A stretch of 64,000 nt of DNA. Source: Mesoflavibacter zeaxanthinifaciens DSM 18436 (GTDB lineage: Bacteria; Bacteroidota; Bacteroidia; Flavobacteriales; Flavobacteriaceae). The stretch spans positions 248,001 to 312,000 of the forward strand of contig NZ_AULQ01000005.1 in assembly GCF_000422365.1 (NCBI RefSeq), read 5' to 3'. Position 1 is the first letter of the stretch. Each line of letters begins with the position of its first letter. The notes beneath the pieces were generated by a model, which did no database searches, was not told the DNA's origin, and saw only the letters and a list, made by a program, of their open reading frames with translations. This document shows, piece after piece, positions 54,787-61,721 of the stretch. Position numbers and translations under genes: made by a program.

Positions 54787-55287
54787 TTAAAGGTTGAATT
54801 TATTTTTAATTAGGTTTTCTTTTAAGTTTTCTATTGAAGCCGAAGCATCTTCTACAAATCGCAAATAATCGTTATGAAAGGTTAAATCGAATTTTTCTTC
54901 TTCATCTGTAATATGCTCGTTAATGGTTTCTTTGTAAGCTTTCATTTCTTTATGAAGTGCCGCCACTTCTTCCCATTCTTTTATCATTTCATTAATATGA
55001 TGTAAAACAGAATCTTTATTAATGATGAAATACTTTTTACGGTCACCAGTTTTGGTGAAGTATTCTAATTTCTTTAAATCTTGTAAGTGGTTTAAATGCG
55101 TAGAAATTGTGCTTTTACTAGCTTGAAGTACAGTAACCATTTCATCAAACGTAGTACCGCGCTTACCAGTTAAAATCACGTACGCCATAATGCGCGCAGC
55201 AACAGGCGCTAGGTTTTCTCTACCTTCTAAATGCACACCAAGTTTTTCAACCAGTGCCATTTTTTTGCTACATATATCTTTCGTCAT
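54787..55287 (-). CDS. GbsR/MarR-family transcriptional regulator
   Basis: A 166-residue winged-helix regulator, first gene of the efflux operon. The core TTFDEMVTVLQASKSTISTHLNHL (about residues 45-70) is the helix-turn-helix, followed by a wing with TKTGDRKKYF and a C-terminal coiled region (about 105-160) for dimerisation. A perfect palindrome at the promoter (55326-55343) is the probable operator for autoregulation, so ligand binding would open pump expression. The ligand is unknown. Confidence 0.9.
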   Translation of the reverse strand: MTKDICSKKMALVEKLGVHLEGRENLAPVAARIMAYVILTGKRGTTFDEMVTVLQASKSTISTHLNHLQDLKKLEYFTKTGDRKKYFIINKDSVLHHINEMIKEWEEVAALHKEMKAYKETINEHITDEEEKFDLTFHNDYLRFVEDASASIENLKENLIKNKFNL

Positions 55288-55311
55288 AAATTATTTTAAA
55301 AAATTATGCTG

Positions 55312-55319
55312 CAAAAATA
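55312..55319 (-). promoter_or_regulatory. Bacteroidetes -7 element (TATTTTTG) of efflux operon
   Basis: TATTTTTG on the minus strand, 24 bases upstream of the regulator ATG, and directly followed upstream by the palindromic operator. Confidence 0.65.
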
Positions 55320-55325
55320 CATCAG

Positions 55326-55343
55326 GTTCGGAACAAACCGAAC
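55326..55343. promoter_or_regulatory. palindromic operator GTTCGG-N6-CCGAAC
   Basis: Perfect 6-base arms around aacaaa, located where the -33 element should be for the efflux promoter. A dimeric repressor bound here would block RNA polymerase. The neighbouring GbsR/MarR-type product is the natural candidate. Confidence 0.7.
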
Positions 55344-55370
55344 TAAACGAAGTTAATTTGTTGTTAAATA

Positions 55371-55410
55371 AAAAAGGCTAATATGTAAATTTCTTAACAT
55401 ATTAGCCTTT
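55371..55410 (-). terminator. intrinsic terminator of pheS
   Basis: Stem aaaggctaatatgt / acatattagccttt (14 bases, perfect) with a 10-base loop and, on the minus strand, a following T-run. It lies 24 bases after the pheS stop. Confidence 0.88.
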
Positions 55411-55433
55411 AACTATAATTCGTTGTTAATTTA

Positions 55434-56453
55434 TTATAAAGCCGATTTGAATTGCTCTAAGAATCGTACATCGTTTTCGCTTAATAATCTAATATCTCCT
55501 ATTTGATGTAATAACATTGCTATACGGTCTATACCAACTCCAAATGCAAAACCAGAGTATTCTTCTGGATCTATTTTACAATTGGATAATACATTTGGAT
55601 CTACCATACCACAACCACCAATTTCTAACCAACCTGTTCCTTTGGTTATTTTGTAATCGGTTTCGGTTTCTAATCCCCAATATACATCAATTTCTGCGCT
55701 AGGCTCTGTAAACGGGAAGTAAGATGGACGAAGTCTTATTTTAGACTTTCCAAACAACTCGGTTGTAAAATATTGAAGCGTTTGTTTTAAATCAGCAAAA
55801 CTTACATCTTTATCTATGTATAATCCTTCTACCTGATGAAAAAAACAATGCGAACGTGCAGAAATAGCTTCGTTACGATATACTCTACCTGGTGATATTG
55901 TACGTATTGGTGGTTGATTATTTTCCATGTAACGTACCTGTACAGAACTGGTATGTGTACGTAATAAAATATCTGGATTAGTTTGCACAAAAAACGTGTC
56001 CTGCATATCTCTTGCTGGATGATATTCTGGTAGGTTTAATGCTGTAAAGTTATGCCAATCGTCTTCTATTTCTGGTCCTTCACTAACGTTAAAACCGATA
56101 TTAGAAAAGATATCTATTATTTGATTTTTTACTATTGAAATTGGATGACGAGAACCAATAATTAATGGTTCGCCTGGTCTTGATAAATCACCAGATATGC
56201 TTGTTTCTGGAGCATTATTATCTAGCTCTTCTTTTAGCTGGTTTACTTTGTCTTGAGCCGTTTGTTTTAGTTTGTTTATGGCTTGTCCAAACTCTTTCTT
56301 TTGGTCGTTAGCTACGTTTTTAAACTCGGCAAAGTATTGTTTTACTAATCCTTTTTGTCCTAAAAGTTTAATACGGTATGCTTCTACCTCTTCTTTGGTT
56401 TGCGCTTTAAACGCTTCTGCTTCGGCTATAAGTTCTTTAATCTTATCTATCAT
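55434..56453 (-). CDS. pheS: phenylalanine-tRNA ligase alpha subunit
   Basis: Alpha subunit of the tetrameric (alpha-beta)2 class II synthetase that charges tRNA-Phe. The 339-residue protein has the N-terminal coiled coil (about residues 1-85), motif 2 (FRNEAISARSHCFFHQVEG, with key words YRNEAIS and HCFFHQ), and motif 3 (GFAFGVGIDRIAML). pheT is not adjacent, as is common in Bacteroidota. It follows the second 75-nt repeat by 82 bases. Confidence 0.97.
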   Translation of the reverse strand: MIDKIKELIAEAEAFKAQTKEEVEAYRIKLLGQKGLVKQYFAEFKNVANDQKKEFGQAINKLKQTAQDKVNQLKEELDNNAPETSISGDLSRPGEPLIIGSRHPISIVKNQIIDIFSNIGFNVSEGPEIEDDWHNFTALNLPEYHPARDMQDTFFVQTNPDILLRTHTSSVQVRYMENNQPPIRTISPGRVYRNEAISARSHCFFHQVEGLYIDKDVSFADLKQTLQYFTTELFGKSKIRLRPSYFPFTEPSAEIDVYWGLETETDYKITKGTGWLEIGGCGMVDPNVLSNCKIDPEEYSGFAFGVGIDRIAMLLHQIGDIRLLSENDVRFLEQFKSAL

Positions 56454-56535
56454 GACATCATAAAATAAAGGGCAAATTTACTATTTTTTATGGTTTACAC
56501 CTTACTTAGTGTAAGCTTTTTGTTGGCGGATTGAC

Positions 56536-56610
56536 GCGTTAAGGATGGAGCAATTGTTGGAGCACATCTTTGATTGCGACTTGCGAGAGCCTGACCCGAT
56601 AGGGTAACGC
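56536..56610 (-). repeat. 75-nt intergenic repeat, copy 2
   Basis: Same length and boundaries (gcgtta...taacgc) as copy 1 at 2395-2469. In transcript orientation (minus strand) it begins 8 bases after the stop of the 118-residue gene and precedes pheS, the same relative place as copy 1 between umuC and umuD. The last 17 bases are identical to copy 1 and the middle differs. Confidence 0.85.
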
Positions 56611-56618
56611 TGTAATAA

Positions 56619-56975
56619 TTATTGTATATAGTTGGTTTCTAAAAAGTAGTTTACTATGGCTTCTTTCATTAAAATAGACTGTTCTCCTGCTTTTAGTGTT
56701 GGTAATTGCTCTTTTATTTTATAGTGTGGCCAACCATCTTCATCAACAAAATCAAACTCATAATAGCCGTAAGGTTCTAGTAGTTTGCATATGGCTATGT
56801 GCATTAAATCTAATTTGTGATCTTTTTTAAATCTGCGATGTAATTGTCCCAACTCTTGCACACCAATTAAGTAGATTATTGCGTCTAAATCTAAGGTGTC
56901 TCCATCTGCAAATTGATTAGACAATTTGGTTACTATCTCTTCCCAGCGTTGTTTTAATTGTTCGTCTCTAGACAT
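56619..56975 (-). CDS. conserved-looking small cytoplasmic protein, unknown function
   Basis: A 118-residue soluble protein without signal peptide. The N-terminal half is helical (SRDEQLKQRWEEIVTKLSNQF; then IIYLIGVQELGQLHRRFKKDHK), and the second half includes LDLMHIAICKLLEPYGYYEFDFVDEDGWPHY. I do not recognise a family. Its own promoter (TAACTTTG on the minus strand) abuts the cvpA promoter. The 75-nt repeat follows its stop by 8 bases. Confidence 0.7.
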   Translation of the reverse strand: MSRDEQLKQRWEEIVTKLSNQFADGDTLDLDAIIYLIGVQELGQLHRRFKKDHKLDLMHIAICKLLEPYGYYEFDFVDEDGWPHYKIKEQLPTLKAGEQSILMKEAIVNYFLETNYIQ

Positions 56976-56991
56976 AATTTTATTAAAGTTG

Positions 56992-56999
56992 CAAAGTTA
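56992..56999 (-). promoter_or_regulatory. -7 element (TAACTTTG) of the 118-residue gene
   Basis: Perfect TAnnTTTG on the minus strand, 16 bases before that gene's ATG, 3 bases from the opposite-facing cvpA element. Confidence 0.6.
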
Positions 57000-57002
57000 G
57001 TT

Positions 57003-57010
57003 TATATTTG
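57003..57010 (+). promoter_or_regulatory. -7 element (TATATTTG) of cvpA
   Basis: Perfect TAnnTTTG on the plus strand, 17 bases before the cvpA ATG. The two -7 elements are back to back, so the two promoters must compete or exclude each other. Confidence 0.6.
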
Positions 57011-57027
57011 TTGAAATTGTAAACTTT

Positions 57028-57579
57028 ATGGCGGTTATAGATATTGTTTTAGGTGCGTTAATTTTGTTTGGTTTAATACGCGGATTGTTTAAAGGTCTTT
57101 TTGTTGAATTAGCTTCTATTATTGCTCTTGTTGGTGGTGTTTACGGTGCTATACATTTTAGTTATTTTGTAGCTAATTTTTTAGAGAATAAGACCGAATG
57201 GGACGAGAAAACTATTAATATTACTGCTTTTGCTATAACTTTTGTTGTTATTATTTTACTAATTAGTTTGGCTGGTAAAGCGCTTACCAAATTAGCAGAT
57301 TTTGCCTCTTTAGGTATTTTAAACAAACTTTTAGGTGCTGTTTTTGGTGCTTTAAAAATTGGATTGATTTTAAGTGTGTTACTTATTGTTTTTGATAAAA
57401 TGAATAACACGATTACGTTTGTTGATGAAGAGAATATTGAAGATTCTTTACTTTACAAACCTGTTAAGGGTTTGGCACCAATGATTTTTCCTAGTATTAT
57501 TAAGTCTGGAGATGAAACTTTAGAAGAAGATAATGATATTATAGATCCTGCTGAAGAGACTAACGACGTGCAAGCTTAA
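57028..57579 (+). CDS. cvpA: CvpA-family membrane protein
   Basis: A 183-residue inner-membrane protein with four hydrophobic segments (about residues 4-22, 27-48, 62-82, 100-122) in the CvpA arrangement, including IDIVLGALILFGLIRGLFKG at the start. CvpA proteins were first linked to colicin V production and to purine regulation in E. coli; the molecular role is not settled. The C-terminal 40 residues are acidic and cytoplasmic. The gene is divergent from the 118-residue protein gene. Confidence 0.9.
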   Translation: MAVIDIVLGALILFGLIRGLFKGLFVELASIIALVGGVYGAIHFSYFVANFLENKTEWDEKTINITAFAITFVVIILLISLAGKALTKLADFASLGILNKLLGAVFGALKIGLILSVLLIVFDKMNNTITFVDEENIEDSLLYKPVKGLAPMIFPSIIKSGDETLEEDNDIIDPAEETNDVQA

Positions 57580-57603
57580 GTACCATTACCTTCTTATTGT
57601 AAT

Positions 57604-58269
57604 TTAAAAGTTAATAAAGGCTATCATGTTTATTTGGTCTCTGGATCCTGAACTGAATATTTGATTCATCCAACCTAGCTCAAATTTTATAGCTTTATTT
57701 AGTTTATATCCTGTACCAAAATATATCCTGTTACGATCAAACAAATCATTTTCGGTATTAATAAACAGCTCGTTATAACTTGATAAATACCATGTTTTGT
57801 CTTCTAAATTTTTATGATTTAATGGATAATTTAGAGATAGAAAGTATCTTAATCGCATTTTAAAATCGTCTTCTACAAAACGTTGTTCAAATCTATAACG
57901 GTGTGTTATATTTAATCTGTTTTGATGTTGTTTTGTTATAAACTGCTGAAAAATTCTATGTTCGTTTACATTAATTTTATCGTCTGTTTGACCTATGTAA
58001 TTTTCAGATTTTATATAACCGTAACCTAATAGTAGATTGTTGTTATTTTCGGTTAGATTGTATCCTATTCCTGTTCTTAACAGTAGTTGTTCTAGATCGC
58101 CTATAGCATCATAATTACGGTATTGGACTTCGGCATGTAAATTCCATTTGCTATTAAATTGTTTGTTACCAAAAACGATTAACCAATTACCTACATCGTT
58201 ATTTTGAGCTATCCCTAAAAAAGGCAGCATTACTAAAACTAGTAATGCTGCAAATGTGTTATTTTTCAT
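57604..58269 (-). CDS. DUF2490 outer-membrane barrel-like protein
   Basis: The start at 58269 gives 221 residues with a normal signal peptide (MKNNTFAALLVLVMLPFLGIAQ); the frame is open 30 bases further upstream but overlaps the carbonic anhydrase gene. The mature sequence has the DUF2490 pattern: VGNWLIVFGNKQFNSKWNLHAEVQYRNY-type start (key words WLIVFGN, NLHAEVQYR), repeated amphipathic strands (LLLGYGYI, HRYRFEQRF) and aromatic end strands. It lies 7 bases after the carbonic anhydrase gene. Confidence 0.85.
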   Translation of the reverse strand: MKNNTFAALLVLVMLPFLGIAQNNDVGNWLIVFGNKQFNSKWNLHAEVQYRNYDAIGDLEQLLLRTGIGYNLTENNNNLLLGYGYIKSENYIGQTDDKINVNEHRIFQQFITKQHQNRLNITHRYRFEQRFVEDDFKMRLRYFLSLNYPLNHKNLEDKTWYLSSYNELFINTENDLFDRNRIYFGTGYKLNKAIKFELGWMNQIFSSGSRDQINMIAFINF

Positions 58270-58276
58270 GTTAATC

Positions 58277-58906
58277 TTATTCGTAAAACTGTACGTCACC
58301 TGTATTAATATCGTACATAGCGCCTATAATTTTAATCTCACCATTTTTTTCCATTTCAGAAAGTATTGGACTTTCTGCATGGATGCGATCTATTGTAAGT
58401 TCTACGTTTTTCTTTGATACTTCATCTACAAATTCTAAGTTTTTAGAGTTTCTTAAACTCTCATCCTTTGGCTCTGAAACTGCATTTACAGCTGGTGTTA
58501 TTTTCTGGATTAACTTGGTTAGATTACCCATTTCGGCATGATCACATGCACCTTTTACTGCACCACAACTTGTGTGACCTAATACTACAATTAGTTTTGT
58601 TCCTGCTAATTTGCAAGCAAACTCCATGCTTCCTAAGATATCTTCGTTTACAAAGTTACCTGCAATACGTACGCTAAAAATATCTCCTAATCCTTGATCA
58701 AAAACAAGCTCGGCAGATACACGAGAATCGATACAACTTAATATTGTTGCGAACGGAAATTGTCCTTCGCTTGTATCATTAACTTGCTCTAATAAATTAC
58801 GATTTGCTTTTAAGTTTTGCTGAAATCTTTGATTCCCTTCTTTTAAAAACTGTAATGACTTTTCTGGAGTCATTGTAGCTTGTGTTTCTTTAGTATGTGC
58901 TTTCAT
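58277..58906 (-). CDS. beta-class carbonic anhydrase
   Basis: Interconverts CO2 and bicarbonate. The 209-residue protein has the zinc ligands Cys58 (SCIDSR), His111 and Cys114 (GHTSCGAVKG) and the catalytic Asp60/Arg62 pair of the SCIDSR motif. The neighbouring upstream gene encodes a SulP anion transporter, and the pair suggests bicarbonate import plus interconversion. The order in transcript direction is SulP, carbonic anhydrase, DUF2490. Confidence 0.95.
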   Translation of the reverse strand: MKAHTKETQATMTPEKSLQFLKEGNQRFQQNLKANRNLLEQVNDTSEGQFPFATILSCIDSRVSAELVFDQGLGDIFSVRIAGNFVNEDILGSMEFACKLAGTKLIVVLGHTSCGAVKGACDHAEMGNLTKLIQKITPAVNAVSEPKDESLRNSKNLEFVDEVSKKNVELTIDRIHAESPILSEMEKNGEIKIIGAMYDINTGDVQFYE

Positions 58907-58929
58907 AGTATCTTCTATTGTGTTGTTTG

Positions 58930-60516
58930 TTAGTTTAATTGTGTTTTAGGTTTTAATTTAAAGAACTCTATAAAACTATCTGGGTTTTCTATCGTTCCTC
59001 TTTCTGAAATTAACTTGATATTGATATTTCTTTCTTTTGCTTTAATTGAAAAGTCTTCTAAAATCTCGATAATATCATTATCTAAATAGCGTGTTTTTCT
59101 TACGTCTAATTCTAAGTAAGAATCTTCTGGTAAACGATCTAATTCTTTTAAAATTGCTCCTTTATTAAAGAAGGTTACTTCTTCTGCAAGTGTCATTTTA
59201 ATTTTACCATCGTCTACATCTTCTCCTTCTTTATGTAAAAAGTGTGAGTTTTGGTAACTTTTTATTAGTATAACTACAATACCAACTGCTAAACCTAAAC
59301 CAATTCCTTTTAGTAAATCTGTAAATACAATACCTGTAACGGTAACAATAAATGGTAAAAATTGTTTCCAACCTAAATTGTACATTGTTTTAAATAAAGC
59401 TGGTTTTGCAAGTTTATAACCTACTATTAATAAGATTGCAGCTAACACAGACAAAGGTATCATATTTAACAATTTAGGTATTAATATTACAGAAATTAAT
59501 AAAAAGAAACCATGAATAATTGCCGACATTTTACTGCGTCCTCCAGATTGTATATTTGCCGAACTACGAACAATTACTTGCGTAATAGGTAATCCTCCAA
59601 TCATACCAGAAAGGATATTTCCGGTACCTTGTGCTAATAACTCGCGATTAGTAGGTGTTACATTTTTATAAGGATCTAGCTTATCTGTTGCCTCTACACA
59701 AAGTAGTGTTTCTAAACTTGCAACTAATGCAATTGTAAAGGCTACAACCCATATTTCTGGATTAGTTATTACTGAAAAATTAGGAAAACTAAATTGCCCT
59801 AAAAATGACGAAAAATCTTCTGGAACAGGTACACTAACTAAATGCGAACTTTGAATTGCCATACTTGAACTATCTTTAGTTAACACATAAAAAATAATAC
59901 CAACAACAACTGCTACTAATGGACCTTGTATTAATTGAAATATTTTACCTTTTTTGGATAACACATTACTCCATAATAATAAAATTCCTAAACCGATAAC
60001 ACCAATTAATAATGATCCTGGTGTAATATGATTAATCGAATTTAAAATTTCAGAAAATGTATTTTCACCATCTACTTGAAAGAATGCAAAATCACCTTCT
60101 GGATCAGGATCGTATCCAAAAAAGTGAGGGATTTGTTTTAAAATAATGATAATACCAATACCCGTTAACATTCCCTTAATTACTGAAGAAGGAAAGTAGT
60201 AACCTATGATCCCTAATCTTAATAATCCAAAAACTAATTGGATAATACCTCCTAAAACAACTGCTACTAGGAAGTTTTCGTAACCACCTAAAGTACCAAT
60301 AGCAGTTAATACAATTGCTGCCAGACCTGCTGCTGGACCACTTACACCAATTTTAGAACCACTTAATGACCCTACTACAATACCACCTATAATCCCTGCA
60401 ATTAGTCCAGAAAATAATGGTGCACCACTAGCTAAAGCAATACCTAAACATAAAGGTAATGCTACAAAAAACACGACTATACTTGCCGGTAAATCGTTTT
60501 TAATATATTTAAACAT
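58930..60516 (-). CDS. SulP-family anion transporter, BicA-like
   Basis: A 528-residue transporter with about 12-14 transmembrane segments (residues 5-420) and a C-terminal STAS domain (about 430-520; LDVRKTRYLDNDIIEILEDF). The SulP signature KIGVSGPAAGLAAIVLTAI and LGEGIQLVFGLLRLGIIG-type words are present. Bicarbonate is the probable substrate because a carbonic anhydrase gene follows after 23 bases; sulfate is the alternative. An 8-base perfect hairpin lies just upstream of its start. Confidence 0.9.
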   Translation of the reverse strand: MFKYIKNDLPASIVVFFVALPLCLGIALASGAPLFSGLIAGIIGGIVVGSLSGSKIGVSGPAAGLAAIVLTAIGTLGGYENFLVAVVLGGIIQLVFGLLRLGIIGYYFPSSVIKGMLTGIGIIIILKQIPHFFGYDPDPEGDFAFFQVDGENTFSEILNSINHITPGSLLIGVIGLGILLLWSNVLSKKGKIFQLIQGPLVAVVVGIIFYVLTKDSSSMAIQSSHLVSVPVPEDFSSFLGQFSFPNFSVITNPEIWVVAFTIALVASLETLLCVEATDKLDPYKNVTPTNRELLAQGTGNILSGMIGGLPITQVIVRSSANIQSGGRSKMSAIIHGFFLLISVILIPKLLNMIPLSVLAAILLIVGYKLAKPALFKTMYNLGWKQFLPFIVTVTGIVFTDLLKGIGLGLAVGIVVILIKSYQNSHFLHKEGEDVDDGKIKMTLAEEVTFFNKGAILKELDRLPEDSYLELDVRKTRYLDNDIIEILEDFSIKAKERNINIKLISERGTIENPDSFIEFFKLKPKTQLN

Positions 60517-60534
60517 ATTATAAAGTTTGATTGT

Positions 60535-60556
60535 TACCTTTTTACCAAGGTAACTT
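60535..60556. promoter_or_regulatory. hairpin/operator upstream of SulP gene
   Basis: Perfect 8-base arms GTTACCTT / AAGGTAAC with loop TTTACC, 18 bases from the SulP ATG. The word TTACC is present twice in direct orientation and once inverted. There is no T-run, so it is unlikely to be a terminator; it may be an operator or an RNA switch in the leader. Confidence 0.5.
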
Positions 60557-60602
60557 TAAAAGTTAATAAAAGAGAAGACTTTACAGTCTCATATAAACAA
60601 AA

Positions 60603-60893
60603 TTATAATATGAAAAATTCTGGAGGTGGAGATATTAAATTAAGTGCTGGTTTTGTGTAAGATTTAAACAAATAGTCTAACTTTTGATAAGCAATTTTTT
60701 TATAAATACTTTCTGTAGTTTCTTTTTGTTCTGTTACTACTAGTTTTATGCTTTTGTTTTCTTCTTCCTCTTCAGAGACGCTATACAAAATAGAAACATC
60801 TACATCTGCATCTATAGCAATAATAATTGATGGTGCAGTAATTAGCCCAAAAAATAAAATTGAAAAAAATATAGATACTAATTGTTTAGACAT
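60603..60893 (-). CDS. small exported protein of unknown function
   Basis: A 96-residue protein with one signal-like hydrophobic segment (about residues 5-27) and an acidic mid-section (SEEEEENKSI). The tail ends ISPPPEFFIL, a proline-rich end. I do not recognise a family. It has its own -7 promoter element and a weak hairpin (AGACT/AGTCT, 60578-60591) after the stop, so it is probably monocistronic upstream of the SulP unit. Confidence 0.6.
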   Translation of the reverse strand: MSKQLVSIFFSILFFGLITAPSIIIAIDADVDVSILYSVSEEEEENKSIKLVVTEQKETTESIYKKIAYQKLDYLFKSYTKPALNLISPPPEFFIL

Positions 60894-60912
60894 AGTCTGA
60901 TAAGGTAAGAAA

Positions 60913-60920
60913 CAAATATA
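60913..60920 (-). promoter_or_regulatory. Bacteroidetes -7 element (TATATTTG) of 96-residue gene
   Basis: Perfect TAnnTTTG on the minus strand, 19 bases before that ATG. No good upstream TTG found. Confidence 0.6.
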
Positions 60921-60950
60921 GCTTTTTAGTTTTTGTTAAAGCTAAATATA

Positions 60951-61709
60951 CTAAAAAGTATTTAGTAATTTTATGTCTCCAGATATTATCCAACCTGTTT
61001 TACCATCTGCAAGTTTTATTTTTTTCCAATTATTAATGGTGTCTAAAACTTGAACTTTGGTACCTTCATGAAGTACAAAAGCTTCTGTGCTACCCATGTT
61101 AGGTTCAGATTTTACTTCTGTTTCTTTTGCAAAAACTATAGCTGGATTATTATTCGTATCTAAGTTTTGCTTTTTAAAGGCAAAAGACAAACAAATTAAA
61201 CCTATTAATAAACTTCCTAACCCAGAAACAAAAGCTAATCGTTTTTTTGAAGTACTAAATGTGAAAAAGTAAGTAATAAACAACAATACAAAAGCTACCA
61301 CGAAAATGATAGACAATGTTGCCCAATTATCATAAGTTAAAGCGTTAATTGCTTTATTGAAGAATCTTGACAATCCTAATTTTGGCACTGCTTCTATATC
61401 ATCAATAGTCATATTTTTTGCATAAGCAATGTTATTTAGTATCTCTTTGTCGTTAGGTTTTAACTGTAGCGCTTTTTCGTAATAATAAATACTAGGTGCA
61501 ATGTTATTTAGTTTATAATGTGCATTCCCCAAGTTGTAATATAGCTCTGCAGAATGTTGCCCATTTTTTATAATAGCTTCATATTTATTTACTGCATCAC
61601 TAAATTTACCTTCATTATATAATGCGTTTGCTTGATCAAATAATTCATTATTTTGAGCTAAACTTATAGTTGAAAGTGCAAAGACTAATATGTAAAGTAA
61701 TTTTTTCAT
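60951..61709 (-). CDS. batE: BatE, TPR/SH3 aerotolerance protein
   Basis: Last gene of the Bat (Bacteroides aerotolerance) operon. The 252-residue protein has a signal peptide (to about residue 18, SLAQ), TPR repeats (about 20-95; KFSDAVNKYEAII, ELYYNLGNAHYKLNN), two transmembrane helices (about 130-185) and a C-terminal SH3-type domain (about 195-250; TKVQVLDTINNWKKIKLADG). This domain order is typical of BatE. It starts 12 bases after batD. Confidence 0.88.
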   Translation of the reverse strand: MKKLLYILVFALSTISLAQNNELFDQANALYNEGKFSDAVNKYEAIIKNGQHSAELYYNLGNAHYKLNNIAPSIYYYEKALQLKPNDKEILNNIAYAKNMTIDDIEAVPKLGLSRFFNKAINALTYDNWATLSIIFVVAFVLLFITYFFTFSTSKKRLAFVSGLGSLLIGLICLSFAFKKQNLDTNNNPAIVFAKETEVKSEPNMGSTEAFVLHEGTKVQVLDTINNWKKIKLADGKTGWIISGDIKLLNTF

Positions 61710-61721
61710 CTTCTAACTACT

